A stretch of 5,148 nucleotides of DNA, taken from Burkholderiales bacterium. GTDB lineage: Bacteria; Pseudomonadota; Gammaproteobacteria; Burkholderiales; UBA11063. The stretch lies in assembly GCA_020697025.1 (NCBI GenBank), contig JAJFBO010000101.1:1-5148 (forward strand), in the 5' to 3' direction. Under the pieces are notes generated by a model that saw only the letters and a program-made list of their open reading frames with translations, ran no database searches and had not been told where the DNA came from. A program made the translations under genes and the position numbers. Below are positions 1 through 5,148 of this stretch, piece after piece; the first letter of the stretch is position 1; each line of letters opens with the position of its first letter.

Positions 1-246
1 GGAACTTCCAACTATTTTTTTAAAGCCAAGAGTCATATCACCAGTTCCACCGGCAATATCCAAAACTTTGTCACCCGGCTTTACTTCAGAAGTAAATAGA
101 GTAAATTTTTTCCATATCCGATGTAAGCCAAATGACATTACATCATTCATTATGTCATAATTTTTAGCAACCGAATGAAATACATCTGCCACCAAGTCAG
201 CTTTTTGGTTTTCTTCGACATTTTTAAATCCGAAATGAGTTGTCAT
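1..246 (-). CDS. ubiE: UbiE, ubiquinone/menaquinone C-methyltransferase (partial, N-terminal 82 residues)
   Basis: This is a SAM-dependent C-methyltransferase of ubiquinone synthesis, and of menaquinone synthesis where present. It methylates the ring of the polyprenyl-benzoquinol or demethylmenaquinol intermediate at the inner face of the cytoplasmic membrane. Only residues 1-82 lie in the window; the C-terminal two thirds lie beyond the left edge. The N-terminus [10 protein letters not shown], then [22 protein letters not shown] (about 14-35) and [13 protein letters not shown] (37-49), match the family closely. The SAM-binding motif I is [10 protein letters not shown] at 61-70. The ATG is 1 nt after the queA stop (TAG-A-ATG), with a weak GGA about 8 nt upstream inside queA, so translation is probably coupled to queA. 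The paralogous menaquinone-only MenG cannot be excluded, but the N-terminus is UbiE-like. Confidence 0.95.
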   Translation of the reverse strand, partial: MTTHFGFKNVEENQKADLVADVFHSVAKNYDIMNDVMSFGLHRIWKKFTLFTSEVKPGDKVLDIAGGTGDMTLGFKKIVGSS

Positions 247-247
247 T

Positions 248-1273
248 CTATTCCATTCTACTTAGTAGCATAGCATCACCATAACTAAAAAAACGATATT
301 CGTTTTCTATAGCATAGCGGTAAGCATTTTTTATGTTATCCATACCTGCAAATGCAGAAACCAGCATAAGCAACGTTGACTTTGGTAAATGAAAGTTAGT
401 AATTAATTTATCTACAAGTTTAAATTTATAACCAGGAGTAATAAAAATATCAGTTTCGCCTTTCCTTAAGCGTAAATCATTATTTGCAATAGTTTCTAAA
501 GTACGAAGTGTTGTTGTCCCTACAGCAATTATTTTGCCGCCATTATTACGAACTTGCTTAATTAGTTCAATGGTTTTTTCTTCCACATTGTAATATTCGC
601 TGTGCATTTTATGCTGTTCAATATTATTAACGCTAACTGGTTTAAAAGTACCAGAGCCAACGTGAAGCGTGATAAATGCAGTTTGTATTCCTTTTTGTTT
701 AACTTTATCTAATAGTTCTGTGGAAAAATGCAAACCAGCAGTTGGTGCGGCAACAGACCCATTAGATTTAGCATAAACGGTTTGATAGCGCTCTGCGTCC
801 AGATTATTATCAGCTCTATTTATATATGGCGGCAGCGGAATATGGCCGAATTTATCTAAAAATTGTATTATATTTAAAGAATGTTCAAATTTTAACTTGA
901 ATAAACCATTTAAGGTTTCAATAACTTGTACTTTTACGTTATCAGGTAATAAAACTATTAACCCAACCTGAATAGTTTTGTTTGAGCGCACATGTGCTAT
1001 GATAGTTAAGTCATCTAATATACGCTCAACCAGAATTTCAATTTTGCCGCCGCTGGGTTTATTACCTAGCAGCCTAGCTTTTATTACTCTTGAATTATTA
1101 AAAACCAATAAGTCATCTTTATTTATATAATCGACTATATCAGAAAAATGTTTTTCTGTTAATTGCTTACCACATGGAATTAATAGCCTGCTTGAATCGC
1201 GTTTGGCGCTTGGTTCTTTCGCAATTAAGCCTTCTGGCAAATCATAATCAAAATCATTCAATTGCATATTCAT
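248..1273 (-). CDS. queA: QueA, S-adenosylmethionine:tRNA ribosyltransferase-isomerase
   Basis: A cytoplasmic enzyme of queuosine biosynthesis. It transfers and isomerises the ribosyl group of SAM onto 7-aminomethyl-7-deazaguanine at tRNA wobble position 34, giving epoxyqueuosine. At 341 residues it is about full length for the family. Conserved blocks run in order: RDSSRLL (25-31), [14 protein letters not shown] (55-68), [11 protein letters not shown] (143-153), [11 protein letters not shown] (173-183), [10 protein letters not shown] (204-213), HKMHSEYY (221-228), [11 protein letters not shown] (250-260), [19 protein letters not shown] (292-310) and [11 protein letters not shown] (326-336). 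The start is uncertain by two codons: ATG at 1273, or ATG at 1267, which aligns better with known QueA N-termini (M-x-x-x-DF). Neither has a clear Shine-Dalgarno. The gene begins 3 nt after the ftsX stop, so coupling to ftsX is likely. Its usual partner tgt is not next to it here. Confidence 0.97.
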   Translation of the reverse strand: MNMQLNDFDYDLPEGLIAKEPSAKRDSSRLLIPCGKQLTEKHFSDIVDYINKDDLLVFNNSRVIKARLLGNKPSGGKIEILVERILDDLTIIAHVRSNKTIQVGLIVLLPDNVKVQVIETLNGLFKLKFEHSLNIIQFLDKFGHIPLPPYINRADNNLDAERYQTVYAKSNGSVAAPTAGLHFSTELLDKVKQKGIQTAFITLHVGSGTFKPVSVNNIEQHKMHSEYYNVEEKTIELIKQVRNNGGKIIAVGTTTLRTLETIANNDLRLRKGETDIFITPGYKFKLVDKLITNFHLPKSTLLMLVSAFAGMDNIKNAYRYAIENEYRFFSYGDAMLLSRME

Positions 1274-1276
1274 GTT

Positions 1277-2197
1277 CTAAGCGACATAGCTTTTTCGAAA
1301 TACCCAGCGCACCGCTAAAAAAACTGCAAAAATTCCAAATATTACCACGGTGCCGGTAACTTGCAGCATTTGTATAGGAGAAAACTGCTTTAATAAGAAA
1401 CCATCCCCAAACAAACTGCTTAGGCTGATGAACATATTGTTTATATAGATTACAAATAAATTAACTAAATACATAGCGAGTGCTGAGGCAATTGTTATTT
1501 GTAAAATTGCATAGTAAGCTAAAGGACGCATTATAAAACTGTCAGAAGCACCAATTAGCCTGGAAACAATAATTTCATCCTGACGTAATAGCATTTGTAA
1601 ACGTATTACATTGTAAATTACAATTATTAAGATTATCGAAAATGTAACTTGCAAAAGGCGTAAAATCTTACTAATAAATCCAACTAAATTTGTAATTTTA
1701 TTAGCATAATTTACATCCATTTGCACATCATCTACCATGTTAAGTTTACTAATTTTATTTACTAGCATTTGTAAGCTATGGCTATCTGGAGTATTAGTGT
1801 TTATAATTAAAACATCCGGAACTGGGTTATTATTGCTACTAGCAACATCAGATGCTATTTGTTTTAATTCTTTATCTTTTTCCAGTTCATTCAGACCTTC
1901 TGCTTTACTGATAAATTGGTAATTTTTTATAACTTTAGAATTAAATTTATTAATTGCTGCTTCTACGGCTGAGATATCATTTTGACCTACATTGTCTTTG
2001 AGATAAATAACTATTTGTGGGAAATTCATGTTGTTTTTTTGTAGATTATAAATGTTCTTGCTAATAACTAAAACAGACCCAAGAACAGTGATAATAACCG
2101 CAATGGTTAAAATATTTAATAATTGTTCAAAAGGATTTTTAAAAATATCATAAATTGCCAGAATAAAACTGCGAAAATGCATACTAATTGTTTTCAT
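1277..2197 (-). CDS. ftsX: FtsX, cell-division ABC transporter-like membrane protein
   Basis: The integral-membrane partner of FtsE. The FtsEX complex sits at the septal ring and passes ATP-driven conformational changes to periplasmic activators of peptidoglycan hydrolases; it is not known to transport a substrate. The 306 residues show the family layout: a short cytoplasmic N-terminus, a first membrane segment at about 27-47, a periplasmic domain at about 48-178, then three membrane segments at about 180-200, 226-252 and 279-298. The cytoplasmic loop holds the conserved EIIVSRLIGASDSFIMRP (208-225), the usual FtsE contact region. The length fits the shorter FtsX forms, which lack the long N-terminal tail of the enterobacterial protein. 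The ATG at 2197 follows the ftsE stop by 6 nt and has AGG 5 nt upstream. An in-frame ATG at codon 6 is less well placed. Confidence 0.95.
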   Translation of the reverse strand: MKTISMHFRSFILAIYDIFKNPFEQLLNILTIAVIITVLGSVLVISKNIYNLQKNNMNFPQIVIYLKDNVGQNDISAVEAAINKFNSKVIKNYQFISKAEGLNELEKDKELKQIASDVASSNNNPVPDVLIINTNTPDSHSLQMLVNKISKLNMVDDVQMDVNYANKITNLVGFISKILRLLQVTFSIILIIVIYNVIRLQMLLRQDEIIVSRLIGASDSFIMRPLAYYAILQITIASALAMYLVNLFVIYINNMFISLSSLFGDGFLLKQFSPIQMLQVTGTVVIFGIFAVFLAVRWVFRKSYVA

Positions 2198-2203
2198 ATT
2201 AAC

Positions 2204-2869
2204 CTAACTTCCTAGCTGACCTTGATTTATACGGATAATGCGTTTACCGTAGTCGCCCAAAATATTCTCATCATGAGCTGAAATAATAATGGTAACACCA
2301 GCTTTATGAAACATCTTGAATAATTCCAGGATTCTAAGTGCATTCCCACGATCCAAGTTAGCTGTTGGTTCATCAGCTATTAAAATTTTTGGTCTGTGTA
2401 CTACAGCCCGGGCAATACATAAGCGTTGCTGTTCACCACCGGATAACTCTTGTGGCATAACATTTATTTTATGCTCTAAACCAACGCTTGTTATAGCTTT
2501 TGTAACCCGGGTTTTTACTTCTTTTTCACTATAGCCCAGGATATCCAAAGCCAGACGTACATTTGCAAATACGTTGCGATCAAATAAGATTTTATGGTCC
2601 TGAAAGATAAAACCGATATGTTGACGAATAAAAGTCCTATGATTTTGATTGATTTTAGATAAATCTATACCATTTACCATAATCATGCCATCTGAGGCGG
2701 TCAAACTCCCGGCGATTAACTTTAATATTGTTGACTTTCCCGCACCAGAATGTCCGGCAAGAAATACCAGCTCGCCTCTTTCAATACTAAAGGACAGATT
2801 CTCAACTGCAGTAATATTTCCTGGATATTTTTTATATACTTGATCAAAAACAATCATTTGGCTGCTCAT
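2204..2869 (-). CDS. ftsE: FtsE, cell-division ABC ATPase
   Basis: The cytoplasmic ATPase of the FtsEX division complex. All ABC motifs are intact (numbered from the most upstream ATG, at 2881): Walker A GHSGAGKST (43-51), Q-loop glutamine 94 in FIFQDHKIL, signature LSGGEQQR (146-153), Walker B ILIADEPT with catalytic Glu171, D-loop ANLD (174-177), and switch His203 in SAHDE. Three in-frame ATGs compete: 2881, 2869 and 2857. The 2881 ATG has no Shine-Dalgarno. The 2869 ATG has GGA 7 nt upstream and is chosen here. The 2857 ATG (MIVFDQVYKKYP) aligns exactly with the usual FtsE N-terminus and has a GAG 7 nt upstream, so it is also plausible. The full body with Walker A near residue 35-40 and direct linkage to ftsX separates it from LolD-type ATPases. 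It is the first gene of the minus-strand operon. Confidence 0.95.
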   Translation of the reverse strand: MSSQMIVFDQVYKKYPGNITAVENLSFSIERGELVFLAGHSGAGKSTILKLIAGSLTASDGMIMVNGIDLSKINQNHRTFIRQHIGFIFQDHKILFDRNVFANVRLALDILGYSEKEVKTRVTKAITSVGLEHKINVMPQELSGGEQQRLCIARAVVHRPKILIADEPTANLDRGNALRILELFKMFHKAGVTIIISAHDENILGDYGKRIIRINQGQLGS

Positions 2870-2896
2870 GGCTTTTTCCATTAATTAAAAATAACA

Positions 2897-2920
2897 GATT
2901 ATATCGTACATGATTATATC
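2897..2920 (-). repeat. Direct repeat GATATAATC x2, carrying tandem -10 boxes
   Basis: On the minus strand the 9-bp word GATATAATC occurs at 2920-2912 and again at 2905-2897, a 15-nt step. Each copy contains a perfect TATAAT. The downstream copy (TATAAT at 2903-2898) has no good -35 at 17-18 nt and no TG extension, so it would be a weaker second start near 2891, or a chance or regulatory duplicate. Confidence 0.55.
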
Positions 2921-2942
2921 ACTTTATAGAAAGCACTGTCAG
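2913..2942 (-). promoter_or_regulatory. Predicted sigma70 promoter of ftsE-ftsX-queA-ubiE
   Basis: Reading the minus strand, the -35 box is CTGACA (2942-2937; 5 of 6 to TTGACA). An 18-nt spacer follows, then a consensus TATAAT (2918-2913) preceded by TGA, making a full extended -10 (TGATATAAT). Transcription would start near 2906, 25-50 nt before the candidate ftsE starts. It is the only strong promoter match seen on this strand ahead of the four tightly spaced genes, so it probably drives all of them. Confidence 0.75.
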
Positions 2943-2948
2943 ACTGAC
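2938..2948. promoter_or_regulatory. 11-bp palindrome overlapping the ftsE -35 box (possible operator)
   Basis: GTCAG-A-CTGAC is a perfect inverted repeat with 5-bp arms and a 1-nt centre. It covers most of the ftsE -35 hexamer (2937-2942) and lies upstream of the divergent porin promoter. The position would suit a regulator acting on ftsE or on both genes. At this size it could also arise by chance; no regulator is identified. Confidence 0.3.
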
Positions 2949-2979
2949 TTTTAAGATAGCCACAAAAATCTTTAAGGTA

Positions 2980-2988
2980 TGCTACAAT
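2980..2988 (+). promoter_or_regulatory. Predicted extended -10 promoter of the porin gene
   Basis: TGCTACAAT fits the extended -10 consensus TGnTATAAT with one mismatch. The -35 is poor: GCCACA at 2959-2964 with an 18-nt spacer matches 3 of 6, consistent with an extended -10 promoter or with activator dependence. Transcription would start near 2995, giving a leader of about 36 nt before the porin ATG. Confidence 0.55.
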
Positions 2989-3017
2989 ACAGCCTAAATT
3001 TTCTATACTATAACTTA

Positions 3018-3022
3018 AAGGG
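3018..3022 (+). promoter_or_regulatory. Ribosome binding site of the porin gene
   Basis: AAGGG lies 8 nt before the ATG at 3031. It is the clearest Shine-Dalgarno in the window and fixes the porin start, which also begins a proper signal peptide. Confidence 0.75.
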
Positions 3023-3030
3023 CAAATTTT

Positions 3031-4365
3031 ATGAAAAGAAAAATTTTGGCGGTGTTAATGTCAGCAGCAGCATCTGTGTCAATTGCAGACGTCAGTTTGT
3101 ACGGACGTGTAGCAGTGGGTTTGGAACAAGATAGCTTTCCAAATACTAGTGTTGCTGATGATAGTAATATTCAGGACTTTGGCTCATATTTTGGTATTCG
3201 TGGCTATGATCAGGTTTACGGGGATACTTCTGCTATTTGGCAAATTGAGCAATACCTTGACCTAACTTCAGGCCAGGCTTTTAATGGTGTTACAGGAAGT
3301 GGTGCAATATTCCCTAACCAGGGCAATACAGGCTTTAGCCAGAACGGACGGGTTTGGCGGCAGGTAAATACCTTGGCTTCAGGTGAATCGTATCTTGGAT
3401 TACAAGGTATTTTTGGTCGTATACGGCTAGGTAATCTATCTAATTATATGCGTTCTAGTATGGGTGCAGTCGATTTATACAACTATAGCAACGGTGTAAA
3501 TGGTTTATCCAATTATTCACGGATTAACCAATTGCTTCCTACTACAATACGTTATGACTCCCCAACCTGGCTTGGGATGAGCTTTGCTGCTGCATACTCA
3601 TTTCAAAGTAGCGGCTTGCAAGGTGTATCTGGAATTAATAGCGTTAATAATTTTAGTAGTGGATTAAACGGCAGTTATGCCGGAGGTACATATAGTATAG
3701 GTGCCGGATGGGCTAATGATAATTTTTCCATTAAACTTGGCACCTGGATTTTTCAAAATGTGGGAAGCTATACAACAGATCTGTCTTCTAATTTTTGCGC
3801 CCAGTCATCTGCATGTTATGAAAACGCTTATGCTAATCGTCTCGAATTAGGTTATAATGATCCAGATGGACTTATTCTTGGCCTGGGTTTTCAAACTACC
3901 AGTGGATTTGGCTGGTCTCAATGGGCTACATCAGGTGGCTCATGGAATAATTTTGTTACTAACCAAAATTACAACTATCCTGGATTAAATAGCAACCAAT
4001 ATCAAACACAAGAGTTTGGTGGAACTATTGGTTGGCATATTGGGCAATGGACGCCAAAACTTGGCTATATGTATGGTAATAATCTGATGTATAACGGTAA
4101 TATTACCAGTGTAATAGCTGGTTCTGCAAATTCTATTCCAAACTCTGGATATCAACAGGCTGTTGCAGAATTAGATTGGAATATCACCCCAAGGACGATT
4201 GTGTTTCTTAACTATGGTCAGGCATGGTATGGTAGCACTTTACAAAATATTGCTTATTGTGGTAATGGATGCGGTACATTAACAGCCGCAAATCCAGTTA
4301 ATAGTACAAACCAGTCTGCACTTAATCAAAATTCCTTGGCAATAGGATTTAGCCATACATTCTAA
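3031..4365 (+). CDS. Outer-membrane general porin, neisserial/betaproteobacterial type
   Basis: A predicted trimeric beta-barrel porin for diffusion of small hydrophilic solutes across the outer membrane. The signal peptide is residues 1-19, with basic KRK, a hydrophobic core and cleavage at SIA|DVSLYGR, the typical mature start of this family. The segment ESYLGLQGIFGRIRLGNLSN (119-138) and the following loop, then TTIRYDSPTWLGMSFAAAYSF (171-191), match the region around constriction loop 3. The last residues, LAIGFSHTF, end in the phenylalanine recognised by the BAM machinery. At 444 residues it is longer than usual for the family, with Asn/Gly/Ser/Tyr-rich insertions probably in surface loops. 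It carries four cysteines in two close pairs (256/262 and 410/414), which is unusual for a porin. It has its own promoter and ribosome binding site and is divergent from ftsE. The substrate preference cannot be read from the sequence. Confidence 0.92.
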   Translation: MKRKILAVLMSAAASVSIADVSLYGRVAVGLEQDSFPNTSVADDSNIQDFGSYFGIRGYDQVYGDTSAIWQIEQYLDLTSGQAFNGVTGSGAIFPNQGNTGFSQNGRVWRQVNTLASGESYLGLQGIFGRIRLGNLSNYMRSSMGAVDLYNYSNGVNGLSNYSRINQLLPTTIRYDSPTWLGMSFAAAYSFQSSGLQGVSGINSVNNFSSGLNGSYAGGTYSIGAGWANDNFSIKLGTWIFQNVGSYTTDLSSNFCAQSSACYENAYANRLELGYNDPDGLILGLGFQTTSGFGWSQWATSGGSWNNFVTNQNYNYPGLNSNQYQTQEFGGTIGWHIGQWTPKLGYMYGNNLMYNGNITSVIAGSANSIPNSGYQQAVAELDWNITPRTIVFLNYGQAWYGSTLQNIAYCGNGCGTLTAANPVNSTNQSALNQNSLAIGFSHTF

Positions 4366-4372
4366 TATAAGT

Positions 4373-4376
4373 GGAG
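4373..4376 (+). promoter_or_regulatory. Ribosome binding site pointing to an ATA start
   Basis: GGAG (within GTGGAG) lies between the porin stop and the lipoprotein frame. Eight nucleotides downstream is ATA at 4385, where the signal peptide should begin. The nearest accepted start codon, TTG at 4394, would be 17 nt away, too far for normal use. The GTG at 4371 is in another frame and meets a stop within four codons. Confidence 0.5.
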
Positions 4377-4384
4377 CAATAGTT

Positions 4385-5148
4385 ATAAAACGATTGAGCG
4401 GTCTGCTATTTCTGCCTATATTCTTAAGTGCCTGCTTAAATGGGGCAAATAATAGTAGGCTAGATATCTCTAAGGCTGTAATTCTGGCTAATCCGGATAA
4501 AGTTAATCTTGTAATTAACACAAAGAATGCTGCTTTAGGGCATGTGAAACAAACAGTAACATTCACAAATATTGGGCTTCAAGGCGCTACGCAGTTTGAG
4601 ATTAAAGGGTTTAAAGATGAGAGTGCACCGCTTACCTGGGTTAGTTCTTGTAATAAAGACTTAGCTGCTGGAGGTAGTTGTACAGTAACAATCAGATTAA
4701 AAACCAGACATAGTTTAGCAGAGTCCGGACCGGTTTCACGCTCTACAGTCATGAACTATGAATTTAATGATAGTAGTACAAAAAAATCTCAAACTTTAGC
4801 AGTTGATTTTAAAGTCGAAAAGTGGGTTGCATCTGTATTTTTAACTAATGCTACTACTAATGGAAATATTGTATACGAAAGGCCGGAAGATTTACCAGTT
4901 ATTAATGCTGGCGCTGATTCAGCTGATTATTTATGTAAGATAGATAAAAATAACCCCCAAAATGGATACGAGTATTTGTCTTTGATTTATGATACCAGAC
5001 AAAGAACCCCATATTTGCATTGGGTTTTATTTGGCGGGCAAACATACTTTAGTGTAATGCCTGCTGTGTATCATCAAAAAGTATGGGATACTTCTTACAA
5101 GCAGGCATTAGCTAATAATCTGGTAGCAAAAATTTATAATTGTATAGG
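4385..5148 (+). CDS. Predicted secreted lipoprotein with Ig-like and DUF1554-like regions (partial, start at ATA)
   Basis: This frame is open from 4346 through the right edge, so the C-terminus is missing; 254 codons are present from 4385. Read with Met at the ATA, it starts MKRLSGLLFLPIFLSAC: a basic n-region, a hydrophobic core and a lipobox LSAC with acylation at Cys17. Asn19 follows and no Asp at +2, so outer-membrane sorting is expected. Residues about 40-145 look like a beta-sandwich, with SSCNKDLAAGGSCTVTI (87-103; Cys89 and Cys99) resembling the C-x-L-x-x-G-x-SC strand of ASH/choice-of-anchor Ig-like domains. From about 150, FLTNATTNGNI, then GADSADYLC (Cys184), YEYLSLIYDTRQRTP and HWVLFGGQTYF (Trp213) follow the pattern of DUF1554 domains of bacterial lipoproteins. 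The domain calls are by eye; the function is unknown. The next accepted starts are TTG 4394, which loses the basic n-region, and GTG 4544. It lies 19 nt after the porin. Confidence 0.72.
   Translation, partial: MKRLSGLLFLPIFLSACLNGANNSRLDISKAVILANPDKVNLVINTKNAALGHVKQTVTFTNIGLQGATQFEIKGFKDESAPLTWVSSCNKDLAAGGSCTVTIRLKTRHSLAESGPVSRSTVMNYEFNDSSTKKSQTLAVDFKVEKWVASVFLTNATTNGNIVYERPEDLPVINAGADSADYLCKIDKNNPQNGYEYLSLIYDTRQRTPYLHWVLFGGQTYFSVMPAVYHQKVWDTSYKQALANNLVAKIYNCI

Noticed and set aside
1174..1359. 61-codon plus-strand open frame across the queA/ftsX junction
   Set aside because: It lies antisense to two well-matched genes, has no ribosome binding site and no recognisable protein features.
1737..1922. 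61-codon plus-strand open frame inside ftsX
   Set aside because: It is antisense to the FtsX periplasmic domain; its hydrophobic look comes from the opposite strand's codons.
2316..2843. Two plus-strand open frames (72 and 64 codons) inside ftsE
   Set aside because: Both are antisense to the conserved FtsE motifs and have no start signals; they are shadows of the real gene.
2970..3020. 7-bp inverted repeat CTTTAAG / CTTAAAG around the porin leader
   Set aside because: The left arm is upstream of the predicted transcription start, so it cannot fold with the Shine-Dalgarno in the mRNA; such short AT-rich matches are expected by chance.
4424..4439. Inverted repeat TTAAG-n6-CTTAA, considered as a porin terminator
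   Set aside because: It is AT-rich with a weak 5-bp stem, has no following U-run, and lies inside the lipoprotein signal-peptide region.
4279..4566. 95-codon minus-strand open frame over the porin end and lipoprotein start
   Set aside because: It crosses two coding regions that carry clear family or signal-peptide features on the plus strand; no promoter or Shine-Dalgarno was seen for it.
1..5148. CRISPR arrays, tRNA/rRNA genes, insertion sequences, phage or defence genes
   Set aside because: None were seen: no regularly spaced repeats, no tRNA-like cloverleaf, no transposase or integrase motifs, and no toxin-antitoxin-like pair.

Overview
The window is an AT-rich stretch of a Gram-negative genome. 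The organism is most likely a low-GC betaproteobacterium, perhaps Neisseriales. The main clue is a porin of the neisserial/betaproteobacterial type: its mature N-terminus begins DVSLYGR, it carries a conserved RYDSP segment, and it ends in phenylalanine. The lineage is an inference from the proteins; no rRNA is present to confirm it.

Left part (1-2881, minus strand): four genes are packed head to tail and read in the order ftsE, ftsX, queA, ubiE, with gaps of 6, 3 and 1 nt. FtsE (ATPase) and FtsX (membrane subunit) form the ABC-type complex that controls peptidoglycan hydrolysis at the division septum. QueA makes the queuosine precursor in tRNA. UbiE, cut by the left edge, methylates quinone intermediates. 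Their jobs differ, so the link is shared transcription and probably translational coupling. A good promoter sits just upstream of ftsE.

Middle (2882-3030): a compact divergent promoter region. It carries the ftsE promoter (CTGACA -35, extended -10 TGATATAAT), a second TATAAT in a direct repeat, an 11-bp palindrome over the -35, and an extended -10 promoter for the porin on the other strand.

Right part (3031-5148, plus strand): a 444-residue outer-membrane porin, followed 19 nt later by a lipoprotein gene that runs off the right edge. The lipoprotein has a textbook signal peptide and lipobox, but the codon where its start should be is ATA. Its body looks like an Ig-like/ASH-type domain followed by a DUF1554-like domain. 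No terminator is visible between the two, so they may be co-transcribed as a cell-envelope pair.

Most of the window is ordinary. The points worth a second look are the ATA-start lipoprotein, the two cysteine pairs in the porin, and the layout of the divergent promoter region.
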